In this document: in pieces, positions 25,381-38,900 of the stretch
Layout: every line of letters starts with the position of its first letter
How positions within the stretch are numbered: the stretch's first letter is position 1
From: Phallusia mammillata
Lineage: Eukaryota; Chordata; Ascidiacea; Phlebobranchia; Ascidiidae
Reading direction: 5' to 3'
NCBI GenBank assembly: GCA_003260075.1
Contig: QLIY01000300.1
Span: 62,001 to 126,000 of the forward strand
Length of the DNA: 64,000 bases
The notes under the pieces: generated by a model
What the model saw: only the letters and a program-made list of their open reading frames with translations
Database searches by the model: none
What the model was told of the DNA's origin: nothing
Translations under genes and position numbers: made by a program

Positions 25381-28206
25381 CTAATCTTTGTGGTGTATAT
25401 AACTAGAGTTGTCAAAATTCATTTTTTGCATTTTTCCGTCTTCGACGTTGCTGTTTTGCTCCGACATTTCCGATGTATCCCCAACTGATTTTTCTGTGCT
25501 TTCCGTGTTTACGTTGTATTCCGTTTCGTCTGCGGAAATCCAACCTTTCTTTTTTGCAAGTTTGAACATTAAAATACCCGCTACTGCATAAGCTGCCGTT
25601 ACCGAGTAGTAAAGTGTTGGAAAAAGGATCATTCTTGATTCAATTGCTGGCCGACTGCCAAACGACAAATGCACCATTGCAGATGCGACCTTTCCGTTTT
25701 GAAATGCACATTCTATGCCGACAGTTTTTCGACATCTGTTGTTAAGTTTGATCCATGGTATCATGGTAGCCACGTAGCCCAGCACAAACACGATTATAGG
25801 CATTAAGAGAGCGATCTGCAAATCAAAATTTTATTAACACCCAAGGTTCGCTAGCATTAAAAAATGTCAAAGTCAGGTTTGGAACCGAATCTGTTGAAAC
25901 AGGTAGTTTTACGACTAAATTTAATTTAAAACCTCATAGTTAAAATATCATACCACCACTTGTTGCCAGAGCAGGGACCAACGATGACCGTTTGTAACTC
26001 CATAGTAAATGATCCAAACCACTATTCCAATTGCAGCAATAACGATGCAGAACTGTATGAACATATGTCGGCACATTGCGAAAGGTTTGAAACGAGCTTT
26101 CCGCAGCACATTGCCACGTTTTTTGACATGGTAAATAATACAGATAACTACTTTTGTGTAAAATTGGTTACGCATATTCAGAAATACAATAAGCATTTTT
26201 TTGGCTTGATGTTTTTACAAAACACTGTTTGGCAACAACGCTAATCCACATGTAGCACAAAACACGCCGTTTACACGTATTTCCTATTACAGAAAATTTT
26301 AAACCACCAAGACTCAACCTTAGTTTCAAAGTTGCACAAACCTTTGCAATAGTCTCGGTATATCTTTTTTTGCTAAATTTAGCGTTGATCAAAATCCCAA
26401 TCAATAGAGGCCCGAGCAACAAAGCCAGTGTAATTCCTGTAGTGATAAATAAAAAAAATAATTAGTAGGCTACATTTGATAAATGTGTTTAGCCTTAATT
26501 GATAAAAGGGCACAGTTGTGAAGTATTTTCTTAACTCGTGTACAAAGTACAAACCAAGGATGTTGTAAGCAGCTTGTTAATCCATTTACGGTTATAAACC
26601 TTTTTGTTAAGGATATGGAGAAAATTTTACTCTTGAATAATTCGCTGTTACTGTGCCCCATGAATAATTTTATTTGTTGTTGATATGTTTTGCAAAGGCT
26701 TGCATATTCTTAATTTTGAAGAGAAAAACTGATTATGTGTGCTAAACTTACCTAGTTCCCCGAAGTCAATTTTCAGTTCGCTGTCCAGGTTTTCAGCCTT
26801 CTCAAATATTATCAACCACATGGGCATTGATCCAAGCGCTAGTATTGTGGATGTTGTGGCCATCGCCACACTGCAAAGAGATATTATTCTTGTTGCAATC
26901 TCACAAGAGTTTTGGAAAACGTTATGGCGCATTTTCGGATTCAATTTTTTTTTTACAGCGAATTCGACGTTTTTCTCAACTGATTTAAGGTGGTACTTTA
27001 TTTAGCTTAACTTCTTCCCTAAGCGCACCAAATTTTGGCTTCTTACTTGCCACTGTTTAAACGTCTTTAATTACATCACATTGCATTATCCCCCCCCCCC
27101 CCAACCGCCGGTCCGCGAGGAGTTCGTTACCGGGCCGTATAATTTTTCATGTTTATTGCTATAAAACATTTTGCCCACGTATCCCGGGCATGATAAACTA
27201 ATTTAAGCGTTTTTTTAGCTATATATTTGTAGTTTTTTAAAGACCGGTCCGCGATTAAATTTTAGTTTCAAAACCGGTCCGCAGTGCAAAAAAGGTTGCC
27301 GACCCCTGTCCTACAGGACCTCCACCCCTCCCAAAAAATATAAAAAGTTCTTGCGATAAGAAATGCTTTGAATACGACAGCCCGTATGTTGAATTAAAAA
27401 CGATTGCAACGTTGTTTGAATGTACGAACATCGCTTTTCGGACCAACTTACCTGAGGTCAACAACGCCGTCGAATCCATACACCACTATATTACTTATTG
27501 AACCGCCTGGACACGCCCCTTGAATCATTACTCCAAGTGCTTCCACCTGTGGCATCTGGAATGCTCTGGTCAATGCCCAAGCTATCACTACAGGAAACAT
27601 GATTTATATTGGTTATATTAACTCGTGATAACTTCGCTCAGAATTATAATACGAGACACTTAACCGGGACAAGGAAGAGTTGCAGAAAAACTCCGAACAA
27701 GTAAGCCTTCGGGCGCTTGATGTAGTACCATACTGTTTTGTAATTGACACCCATGCCAATTCCGACCATTCCCACAGCAACGAGTGGCCTTAAACAACAA
27801 TTTTGAATGGGCCAATTTCATAGCAAGTTTTGCAAGTGTGAATGTGCGCGATTTCACTAGAATGGAAATTACAATAAATGTTGACACGAAATGGTTGAAA
27901 TGAAGTAACAGTTTTATTTACGAAACCAACCTTAATTACAAAAGTTTTTTAGTCTTTTGACGTTGACAATAAGAAAGTTTTGAAAGTTAAATTTATCCAA
28001 ATACTTACGTGGTTACAAGTGTGCCCAAAGATGGCCCACTTGAGCCTCCAGAGAAATCTGTCTCATTTGTGCAGTTTACCATTTTCAAGCCTAAAGGTCA
28101 AAACGTTCGTTGTTTTTAAAACCTCCAATTTTAAACTAAAAATGGGCATCTTTTCTTAATACATACCTTCTGCGCATCCGGGAACTTCAGTAATTCGCAA
28201 ATCCAT
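25381..28206 (-). CDS. SLC10 family transporter, gene B (about 376 aa, one frame anomaly)
   Basis: Second cluster member. Coding exons: 28167-28206, 28009-28090, 27665-27788, 27452-27587, 26752-26870, 26342-26436, 25954-26052, 25381-25815. The N-terminus has two potential N-glycosylation sites (NCT, NET). Exon 4 carries CPGGSISN; exon 8 carries VGIECAFQNGKVAS with the sodium-site Glu/Gln; the tail is acidic and Ser-rich, ending HHKD. Exon 6 is 95 nt (two extra residues), as in C and D. Exon 3 is 124 nt where its four paralogues have 125, so exons 3 and 4 join out of frame (total 1130 nt). A single missing base at the exon-3 donor would explain this. The family assignment is secure; whether the gene is intact is uncertain. 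Confidence 0.88.
27103..27308. mobile_element. 3' part of a hAT-type MITE, 5' end lost at a C-run
   Basis: It ends GGTTGCCGACCCCTG, a typical hAT terminus, and contains repeated CCGGTCCGC motifs. Its expected CAGGGGTCGGC-like left end is missing; sequence starts directly after a 14-C run (27089-27102). Lies in an intron of SLC10 gene B. Confidence 0.55.
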
Positions 28207-29017
28207 GTTTTAGAATGTGTGAAGTAACTTTTTCTAAAAAAAATTGCCTAAAATAAAAGAAATGATTTTACAATGACGATCTGTAAACTATAGCGTAAAC
28301 GTTTTTAATAGGTTTCCGTTTTAAAAATGTATCGTTTGTCAATTGCCAATCCTCTGTTTTAAGTCATTATCACTGAATGGTTGGTCGTGAGTGTTTAAAC
28401 GATTTGCTTACGTAGCTTGATATATGGTTGAAGGCTATTCAAAATTCATTGCTAAGCTTGTAAACCCCATGCTGAATGATAGAGGCATTATATTTCAATT
28501 TATAGGCCTACCCCTGTAAAAAGTTCGTTTCGACATAAAGGTTTAAAAACGTTTGTTTAACATGTTTATCACACGACGCTTGGGAATAAACTTTGCTAAA
28601 CAGCTGACAATACTGACTTTAAAACTCACGAAATGCTTTGTTCTGTGCTGCAAAATTTGGCAAATTCTCAATTTTTGACGTTTGAACATTTCAATTGCCT
28701 AATAATGTTTGCACTGGAGGTCGAACTTCATGTGCAAATAGTAATTGGTTGCGTAATTTCAAAAACTTTTACCGCTATTAACAAAAGTGATATTTGCTCA
28801 ACTCTTCGATAAAACCCATGCAATAGGTTATGTAACTTATGCAGATTGCACGTTTGGGGTTGATCGTGGGTTTTGCGTAGTTTGTGTTTTAAACGTAGTT
28901 ATTTACAATATTCCACACCAAATGAAATGAATTGAGCACAAATAACCAAATCATGTATGTCCACAACCCTTTGCGTTTATGATTGGTGAAATGATTTTAC
29001 AGGGTGTTAGTGTAAGG

Positions 29018-29575
29018 CAGGGGTGGGCAACATACGGCCCGCGGGCCGGATCCGGCCCGCGACGTGATTTTGAGCGGCCCGCAGACAGTTTCTGGTCTTG
29101 CATGATAATGTGGCCCGCAGCCACATTCTGCCGCAATCCCCTACTACTTGCTTACTCCGTCAAATTATAGTTGTAACGGACAGTAACGCTCCCCATTAGC
29201 AAAAAACTTTCCCGCCGTTGTAACCATCGCACCATACATCCATTGTTACGACATAACTGCCAACCTTGTGGGTGGCCTGATTTCTCGGTTTTCTTTCTTT
29301 CCACACGTGTAGCCTAGTCAGTGTTTCAGCAGTATCTAAGTCTGTGGTGTATGCATTAAATTGGCTGTGGTGAATAATTTTCTGTTATATCAGTTAGATT
29401 GTTTGGACTGTATTGTAATTGCGACGTTCTTGATTGTATTTAGTTTAGGTGGTCAAAAATCCGTTTTAAATCACTGGATAAATACGCGATTAATGTATCG
29501 ATTCAGGAATCCGGCCCGCCAAGTACTTCATTTTCCCATATCAGGCCCGCCGACTGGAGAAGTTGCCCGCCCCTG
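29018..29575. mobile_element. hAT-type non-autonomous element with perfect 8-bp TSD
   Basis: 558-bp element beginning CAGGGGTGGGCAAC and ending TTGCCCGCCCCTG, flanked by perfect 8-bp direct repeats GTGTAAGG (29010-29017 and 29576-29583). Its GC-rich ends (CGGCCCGC motifs) stand out from the AT-rich surroundings. It encodes no transposase. Confidence 0.9.
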
Positions 29576-30370
29576 GTGTAAGGTGTTAGAATAAAGAAGA
29601 CTTGTAAACGTGCGAGAGAACTCTAAATGCTTCTGCTGCAAAAAAAATAGACAGAGGTATAATTCTGCTGGTCTTGTGACTTTCGTCAATTTGTTCTACG
29701 ACGGCAGCTTTGTAAAGCATTTTATCGCAAACTTATAAAAGTTGCCCTAAAACTTGCTGAAAAAAAATTTGCTGACATGTTATTTTCGAAGAAGAATGTA
29801 ACGTTTCATGTTGTTAAACCGACTCCATTATACTGTATGTAACAAGGCGTTGTTACTCCGTACTGCTTTGAACCTATTAACAACATTTTTCAACCGGGTT
29901 TTAAAAAGGTCATTGTCGGGGCGAGATGAGGAACTATTGTGTTTGTTTTAGGATCAAGGGTGTGTGGTTTTAGATTTTGTAAAAGTTGTACTTTTAACCG
30001 TGTTGCGTTCTTTATGCATTGTAGGACGTTTGACATAGATTGTTATGTTGCAATTGCTCGGAAACACAAGTTTGGAAACGTGAATCTCCAGGTTTATATC
30101 TGTTTTTCTTATTCAAGACAAATATATTTTGCTATTAAAGCATTGTCGGTGTATTAAAAAAAATCGAAATGGCCTATGTGTGGTAATCGATCAAACTGTC
30201 CTTTTTCCAGAACTCTTTATGCAGCATTGATACAAGGGCATTGCAATTAATTCGTTTCCGTTCTTTATAAACGTGTGTTAATTTGGTAATAGGGGTTTGC
30301 ATCAATTGCGTTTAACTTTGTTGGAAACAATGCACTTTATGTGTCGTAAGTTAGTTGAGATACTTCGATA

Positions 30371-30466
30371 GTTTTTTTTTCACGGGTTTCGAACCCATGA
30401 CGCTCCTGGAGACAAATTCCGATCAAGGTTTTTTATGTCTGTATATATGTCAGGCGCACCGGGTTA
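30371..30466 (-). mobile_element. tRNA-derived SINE, copy 1
   Basis: Minus-strand copy with a T-run on the left (the A-tail of the element), a box-B-like GGGTTCGAAACCC region, and the shared body reading CGACCTG/ATC and GACATA as in copies at 49671, 49802 and 55736. The head is diverged. Confidence 0.7.
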
Positions 30467-31023
30467 CAATAAAATTGCCATTGCGATATATGGCGGGGAC
30501 CGCCCTTTATCTTTTTCGCGCCACAAGCGGTCGCATCTACCATTTAATCTCGTCTGTCAACTTTGTCACAATTAGGCAATCACTTGTCATGCACGGACAT
30601 AAAAACCTGATTGACTTTCTTACTCGGAAGCTTCTAGATTATCATTACAACAGAAGCTGATGTAGGCCTACTATTTATGTGTGGAAAAACATTCTCATAC
30701 AAGTAGGAATAATTAGGACTGGTTTCAAACCTACTCCCTGTACGGCCACCAATCCGGTTTTTAAGCTTGTGTCAATGTTGTTTTGCGCGCCGTGGTACAT
30801 AGCCTATATACCGTGTGCTAGTAACAAAATATTGGTGCACAACAACAAGATTTTCACTCTGCGCGGATTTCACACAGAGTGTCTATTTTCGATATTTTTT
30901 TCTCGAATAATCTTTTATTTGATGTGTAGTCCAACACAAAAACTTATGTCATAATTTACAAATGTTTGCATTTAAAATGAGGCCACATGGTCTACCTTTA
31001 TATGACGTTAAGTTTAAGTTGTC

Positions 31024-33403
31024 TTAATCTTTATACGATATGTAGCTGACGTTGTCAAATTGCTGATGTGCTTTATATTTTTGATCCTTTTCCGTGTTGA
31101 CTTCCACTTCATTTTTATCTACATTATCCATACTTTCCGTATTTATGGTATATTCCGTTTCTTCCGCGGAAACCCAGCCCTTTTCTTTGGCAACTTTGTA
31201 AAAGAAACTGCCCACTATAGCGTAACCGGCTGTTGCCGTGAAGTAAAGTGTAGGGAAAAGAACAATTCTTGACTCCAATTCAGGCCGATTGCCGAACGAC
31301 AAATGAACAATTGAACTTGCCACCTTTGCATTTTGAAATGCACATTCCACTCCAACTGTTTTTCGACTTCTGCTGTTAAGTTTCAACCATGGTATCATAG
31401 TAGCCATGTAGGCAAGCAAATATACTATGATTGGCATCAGCAGTGCTATCTGTAATCAAATGACACAACATTAACAACTTAGCAAACAGAATGTCCAAGG
31501 TCGTTGACTGGCTAAACGTGATTTAAATTTGTCTAAAATCCACAGATTTTCCCAGGGCCAGTAGACTATTTAAAAAAGCCGAATTATGAAGGTTTTAGCT
31601 TTTGCTTCAGAAGTCAGTGCCAACAAAACTGCACTTTAATACACTTGGATTTATAAAGCAGCCATACCACGACTTGTTGCCAGAGCACGGTCCAAAGATG
31701 ACCTCTGTCAACTCCATAGTAAATGACCCAAACCGTTATTCCAACCGAAGCAATAGCAATGCAAATCTGTGATAAACATTTGTTACGATTCAAAATGTTT
31801 TTTTCCACACACACTTGATTTTTTTGCTTTACTGTTAACACCAAATTTCAAATAGTAGCCTATGCAATTGAAACTTTACAAACAGTGTGAATTCCGAACA
31901 TTTTTTTGGAATTTTTCCAGAGCAATCTACTTCGAATTATCCCCCCCCCCTATGCAATTGAAACTTTACAAACAGTGTGAATTCCGAACATTTTTTTGAA
32001 ATTTTTCCAGAGCAATCTACTTCGAATTATTTGCCGATTAGTTGTAATCTCGCACCAACCTTTGCAACGAGCTTGTTGTATTTGTGTTTGTGGAATTTAG
32101 CGTTGATCAAAATCCCAAGTGCCAGTGGTCCCAGCAGCAAAGCCAACGTAATTCCTTGTGTGAAAAATGAAAGCAATGTGATTAGTGATTAGAGTAAAAC
32201 AACTGTCTTTAGTTTTAAACCGATTAATTGTATTTTCTTATTAAAACGCGGAAAAACTAACTGTATATGTACTGAGCTCACATACCTAGTTCCCCGAAAT
32301 CAATTTGGAGATCGCTGTTGATATTTTCTGCTGTTTGAAATATCACCAACCACATGGGCATCGCTCCTAGTGCTAATATTGTTGACGTTGTAGTCATCGC
32401 CACACTGTAAACAACAATATGAAGTATTTGCAACACCTTTTTTTGGATTTTTTGTAAAATGTCCTTGGTAGTGATCGGCCTGATCATTGGGGTTTTAATT
32501 AAGCCGTTTAAATCTTCTAATTTTTAATAGTTTGTGTAAAGTTAGACGTTTAATTAGATAGGATGTTGTTCAAGACAAATCTAGTCCTACCTGAGGTCCA
32601 CGATTCCGCCTAATCCATAAACTACAATGTTACTTAGTGCACCGCCAGGGCATACTCCTTGAATCATAACTCCAAGCGATTCAACTTGCGGCATTTGGAA
32701 TATTTTGGTCATCGCCCAAGCCACCACTGCGTAAAAATATGTTAATTGTTGATTGTTAAGTCCTACCTATTCCTAATTTATATAAGAAAACTTACAGGGT
32801 ACCAGGAACAGTTGAAGAAAAACTCCAAACAAGTAGGCCTTCGGACGTTTGACGTAACACCACAAGCTTTTGTAATGAATGCCTACTCCAATTGCGACCA
32901 TTCCCAATCCAACAAGTGGGCTTTAGAAACAAAATGACAAAATCGTGCCAGTATAGTTTAGCCGTTAGTGATGTTTGCGAAGACTTAATGCCAGTGCAAA
33001 ATTTAATCCCTCTAAATTTATTGCTTGTATATGCGACTTCGACGGCCAAGTGCCTAAGACGGCAAAATGACAGCTCGGTATATTAACACGTTTCCGAAGT
33101 AGACATGAGTTTGAAATAAGGGACTCTTAATATAAAATTGTTCATGCTAACTGAGACAATACAAAACAAATAATTGGGTTTAACATATAAGGAAACAATA
33201 TTTGACCAAGACTTACGTGGTTACAAGTGTACCTAACGAAATTCCGCTTGCTCCGTCTGTTGCATTGGTGCAATTAGGCATTTCCAGTCCTGGAAGTTAT
33301 GATATTTTAAAATATGCAAACATTTTTAATCCAAGGTAAAAAAATGCATATATTTCTGCATACCTTCCTCGCAACCAGAGAGTTCGGTCAAGCGCAAATC
33401 CAT
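31024..33403 (-). CDS. SLC10 family sodium-dependent transporter, gene C (370 aa)
   Basis: Third cluster member and the closest paralogue of B. Coding exons: 33364-33403, 33217-33289, 32796-32920, 32591-32726, 32286-32404, 32060-32154, 31668-31766, 31024-31449; they sum to 371 codons with stop, all GT/AG and in phase. The N-terminus starts MDLRLTEL and holds NCT and NAT sequons. Exon 4 has the SN pair after CPGGA, exon 5 the ALGAMPMWL block, exon 8 VGVECAFQNAKVAS with the sodium-ligand Glu and Gln. The charged tail ends SYKD, echoing gene B's HHKD. A near-duplicate in intron 6 (31860-31940 and 31951-32031) surrounds a 10-C run and touches no exon. Substrate unknown. Confidence 0.93.
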
Positions 33404-35910
33404 CCTATTTTAGTATATACCTCGTATGTGGGCCTATTACCAAACAAAAATGGCTAAAATGAAAGGAATAAAACATGTAAATTTGCAAACTTTCATTTGA
33501 TATTTTGCATATTTTTGTTTTTGGGAAATAAAGTAGGCGTAACACCTCAATTGCTTGTGATCACACATTTATTTGAGAAATGCAATTGTAATTACTTTAT
33601 CGCTTTAAATCAGTTTTACTATTCCACCGTTTTTCTTGTAAGCAATCTTCTATCTGCGTCTTTACCAAAACTTCGTTGTGAGTGTTGAAATACTTTTCAA
33701 AGGAGGCCTATATGTGCGGTTAGAAGCTTTGTGATCTTTACTGCGAAACTTGTAAACTCCCCTCTGAATAATAGACGTTTTCATTTCTGATGCATTCTCG
33801 TCAAATTTATTCACCAATGAAGCACCCGATTTTACATGGAGGCTAACCGACTTTATTTGTTCAAAAGTTTTGCAACTCGATTCTTGGCATTGCATTTTAA
33901 AACTATTCAAGTCTGTTATACTGTTCTAAAAATATTTTTTAAATGTGTTATGTAGCCTAACCACAAGCGTTCTTAGGATTTGTAACGTGGTTGACTTATT
34001 AAAGAATAGGAAAGAATTTTTAGTTGTAGTTTTTAATTAAATTGAATAGAACGAAAGTTTTGCCATCAATGAAACGGAAATGATGATTTGTCTCGTTTTT
34101 TTTTCTTCCTGTGCGCTTTGTAGTAGTTACCTAATTATACATTATGTATGCCTTCGTGTGTAGGCTACCATAAATAAAAGTTTTCGATATTAGTGATGGA
34201 TTAAATTAATTTCCTTTTCAAACCCCGTGACTTTGTCAGTCGTAGTTTGTACCCAAACAGCCGTATCATGCGTTGAGACATTGCGCCCAATCCTTGAAAA
34301 AGGAGATATGCAATGCTGAAGCTGCTGAACTAGGCTACATGAACCACTGTAAAACGACATGGTAAATTCGAAAACTCCTCATTTTCACAAAGGCATTGTG
34401 TTTTAACGCAGCTTCCTGAAAATACAGCGAGACAGAAGCAGGTTTTTTTAAGGTTTGGTTTGGGTGACCGCTAAGTAGTTTTAAGAGACCGCAAGTGTTT
34501 CATTTAAATACCAAAAAATCCAAAATTTTCCAAATTGGTCCAAAGTCCAAATTTTGGGAAACCGCTGGAGAAATTTGGGGGACCGTTTCGGTCCCCCAAA
34601 ACACCTTAAAAAACACTGGACAGAAGTATAAACCTTGTACGTAACAACAACTTTATGACCAAGTAACACAATCGAAATTTCCACTTAAAGTTAAGTATAC
34701 CGACGCGTCCCGTTTCATGTGAATATAAACTGTTAACGGTAGTGTTAAACCGTTTCTGTTATTTTGTATTTAACGATGCGTTGTTCCACCTGAGGTTGGT
34801 AGTTGGTTGTTCAAAATAAAAAACAATCTGTAGTTGAATTGGTACGCAACAAATTTAAGAGATCTGCAATTTGTAGTGTCAGTTAACCTTTTCGAAGCAA
34901 AAGACTTACGTGTGTTGGCAAATATTCGATTAATCCAGAAAATGTACGTAATGTGTTAGTTGTATAACAAAAATGGCAAAAGTAAAAATACTTGGTTAAT
35001 AGCATCGTGGGCTAAACAAGTATGGCGAATCTGTGTTTTACGGTAAACTATAGTTGTGATATCAAACATCCAAGCCATTTATTTATTATCAATGCTGTAA
35101 ATTAGCTTTTCATTGATGATTTTGTTTTCTTTGTTGGTTCTATACGTATAACAAAGTTGTTGAAACATTGATTTTTATTGATTTAAATCAGGCTGGCGAC
35201 TTTATATCTATTATTTTTATTATATTTTTCTTAAAACCAAAGTTTGTGCCACTTACTCTCGAATGGCGGTCCTCTTGCATCTTTATCATGACGTTCGTCG
35301 ACTGTAAATGTTTAAATGTGAGTGCTGCCCTTTTAAAGGTATGAGTTGTTAAATCGGTTCTTACGGTGCTTTGTTGCATCGTTTGGGGAGTAGGCTACTT
35401 CACGTGTGTTGATTCAGCGCAATTGTAAAAATTGTTCCGTGACAAACTGCTTTTGCGATGTGTATTTATTTTTGCACGTTGTGATTAATGGAAATTGTAT
35501 AATTAGACAAGCATTTGGCAAAATGGTCTGCTTAACATATGCAGAATCGTAAAAACTAATTCGGATAATGTTTAGACCAAATCCCCTTATAAAATGATTT
35601 ATTGAAACTTTTTAGGACAAGAGCCGTTTCTAAGCTTGTTTAAAACAATAGTATCATAAATATTTTGGATTAGCAAGGCTTCCGAAGCAACTGCCTAAAA
35701 TGCACACTATTCAAACTTTGAGAATGAAAAAAGGCAACATTGTGGGTATATCAGTTGAAAATGCACAAAAATGTTCACCAAGGGTTTAAGACCAAATAGC
35801 AAATAATCGCAAGGTCAATCAATAGTCTTAAGTGTATGTCAACAATAGTAGATACATTTACAATATTTTAATATGTGTTGTGTAAAAAATTTGTAAACAA
35901 TTACTGTTAT
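33404..35910. other. Intergenic between SLC10 genes C and D
   Basis: About 2.5 kb. No gene, RNA or clear repeat was recognised. It should carry the gene C promoter (right of 33403) and the gene D 3' UTR (left of 35911). Confidence 0.6.
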
Positions 35911-38900
35911 TTACATCACCACAGATGGCAAGTAGTTTTCGCTTGGAACGTAGCTCTCGTTATCATAGACACCATTCTCGTTGATGTTTCTAAACTCTGC
36001 ATTCGACGTATTCTTTACCACACTTTCCGCGTCTTCCTCATTTTCACTCACTTTTTCCACACTTTTCCCGTCTTTTTCATTTTCACCCATCTTTTCCATG
36101 CGTTCCGCGTTTCCACCCAAATTTTCCACACGATCCACATCTTCATCGTCCGCGGCAATCCAGCCTTTCTTCAGCCCCAGTTTAAACACCAAAGCTCCCA
36201 CGGCCGAATACCCGATAGTTATTACATAGTAAATTGCGGGAAAGAGAATTACCCGTGCAAAAACAGCGGGCTGATTGGCGAACGACAGGTTGATAATGGA
36301 AGTAGCCACTTGGGAATTTTGTAGAGCGCATTCCACCGATACCGTTCTCTTGCATCTTCTGTTAAGTCCCAGAAACGGGATCAGAGTTATGCCGTACGCC
36401 AGCAGGAACACCACGATCGGCATTAAAAATGCGACCTGTAACACGAATAGTGATTCATTAGGTATGATTTATCCCTAGTCGGTATAGTTTGCTACAATTG
36501 GTTTCAAATTATTTGAGTCCACAATATTTCGTTTGTAACAGCACAACTGCACTATCTAGTATTTTCTGGGCGAAAATAGCCGTTAACGCACTATCAGGGC
36601 AGAGAACAGGAACACTCATTGAAAAAAGTTGCCATTGTCCGTATTTTTTTCAAAAATAAAATTGGTAACTCATATACCTTGGTTATATTCTGTAACAACG
36701 GCAATTCAAGATAAACGGACCAACTTGTACATATGCATATCTTTGGTTTATTTTCCAGTAACCTAGCGACCGAACACATGCTTACCACTGCTTGCTGCCA
36801 TATGATCCGCAATAGGCTTCCGACAGTGATTCCGGAATATATGACCCAGGCCAAGATACCCAGTGAAGCAAGTACGAGTGCAATCTGTGGATGTCACATT
36901 TCCCAGTTAAACCCGGTATGTATGCCCTTTTTTTATCGACCGACATTTCGTGCAGTGGCTTTTCACCTATTTTCAAACCCTACTGTTTTAATGCGTTAAG
37001 TTTGGAAGAACTGCTTTTCTTCTTATCAGATCGGACGAATTTAAAGACTATTTAAAACAATCAAACTTGATTTGAAATATTTTTGCGAAACTTGTTTTCA
37101 GTCAAAATGTTTGTGCAATTAACGCAGTTAAAGGTTTATATTGTATTTGCTAAGTAACTTTTATTCGAGCTGTTGGTGAGATACAACGGCGGCAGCATAT
37201 GTGGTTTCACGACCTTAACAGGTTTGCTTTGCCAATTTACATTTAAGTGACCTTTTTCGCTTGGTAAAAGAAGACAAAGCGACACAATAGCACTATAAAT
37301 ATCACTAAGTCGGACTATTTGTGGTTACTATTGGTTTTTAGACAGTGCCATTAAAAAAATAAATTTAATATTATTTACTGCACTAAAAAACTCAAACCTT
37401 TGACGCGATTTTTAATTCCCTTCTTCCTTGAAACTTGGCATTGAGCAAAATTCCAACCGCTAGAGGTCCCACCAGAGAAGCAAGAGTAATTCCTGTAAAA
37501 AGGGTTCTGCTATTGGTTTTATGCGGGTTAGGGGCCCAGCAGTGGTGGGATTTAAATTTTTTGTCAGCCGGTTCTATCACAAAGTCATATTTATCAGCCG
37601 GTTCTGTTACAAAAAGTTTGACAGTACCCAGTTAAAGCTAACCGGTTGGCTGAGCCCATAAAATTTCGTGAGACGGTTCTATAGAACCGGTTCGAATCGG
37701 CTGAATCCCACCACTGGGTCCAGACTTTCACGACCAATGAAATACATTAAAAACTCTTACCAACCATGATTTTAAAATCGAGTGTTTTAACCAGGGTAAA
37801 AGTCGTGATAATCGGATTTTACAGCTGAGTGTTAATAGACGGAGTTGCAATAGTAATTGAAGTGATTTTATTTAACTACAAAAAGACATGTGAAAAAGAT
37901 AAAAAAATAACACTTATTAACTGATTTGAATTTCGAAAAACTGCCTTATCAGTGTTAAAAGACCTTTAAACTGTTGAAAAACTGAGTAACATGTTCCATG
38001 AAACCATAGTTTTGATCAAAACGTTTTGTTCACTTAGGATTGTGTAACACGGCATTCGGAGAGTGTAGTTTTCCGGTAGTCTATTTTAGACCGAGCTTTA
38101 CTAGTGTTCCTGGCAGTTGTTAAAAAGCGTACGTTTTGCAAAATCACCCGAGCCAGGTCATTGACATCTATTTGTAACGATTTACAGGAAAATGGTCAAA
38201 TTTTATATCGCTATTGTATTTTCCGAATGCTATTTTGTGCGCCATATTACAGCAGAAGTGGGCAATTTTATTTAACAAGCGAAGGAATAAAAACTGTTTC
38301 CATTGTTGTGGAACAAATTAAATACCCTTGAAATATTTTCCCTGACCTTGTAACCCAGGTAGCCTACACTGGAATTGAAAAAGTCATAACATCCAAAACT
38401 CTATACTTGCCAAGTTGTTCAAATGGAATTTCTAGATCGCTGTCGAGATTTTCAGCAGTTTGAAATATTATCAACCACATGGGCATTGACCCAAGCGCCA
38501 GTATTGTTGATGTTGTGGTCATTGCCACACTGTAAAACACAATGGGTTAGTTGCAATGGCGTAGGGCAGGGGTCTCCAAACAACAAGTGTTAATTGTGCG
38601 CAAACAATTGCCTTATTTGTTAGTTGTGACGTAATATATAAGCATTGCTTCTAAGATTAGACGAACTACACAATTTAACAGACGCATCACCAGATTTTAA
38701 ATAGGATTGTAGAAAGACCATATTTTTGCGCCCCTGTAAAAATCGTCTCGCGGGCTAAGTTTGGAAAGGCAACGCTAGTGCATGTAAACTATGCGGCCCT
38801 CAGTGAAGTTTACATGTTATTTTAAGTATTTGGAGGTTAAGCTTTGCCCAATGCAACATAATTTGTGGAATAGATGCAAAGCAGTACTAATAGTTTTACC

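Larger units (their letters stand above)
28207..31023. other. Intergenic between SLC10 genes B and C
   Basis: About 2.8 kb without a gene. It holds a 558-bp hAT MITE (29018-29575) and a tRNA-derived SINE (30371-30466). The promoter of gene B should lie just above 28206. Several open frames overlap the MITE and are not genes. Confidence 0.6.

Noticed and set aside
28951..29170. Open frames of about 60 residues on both strands at 29 kb
   Set aside because: They lie inside the hAT-type MITE with GC-rich termini; no homology or splice signals.
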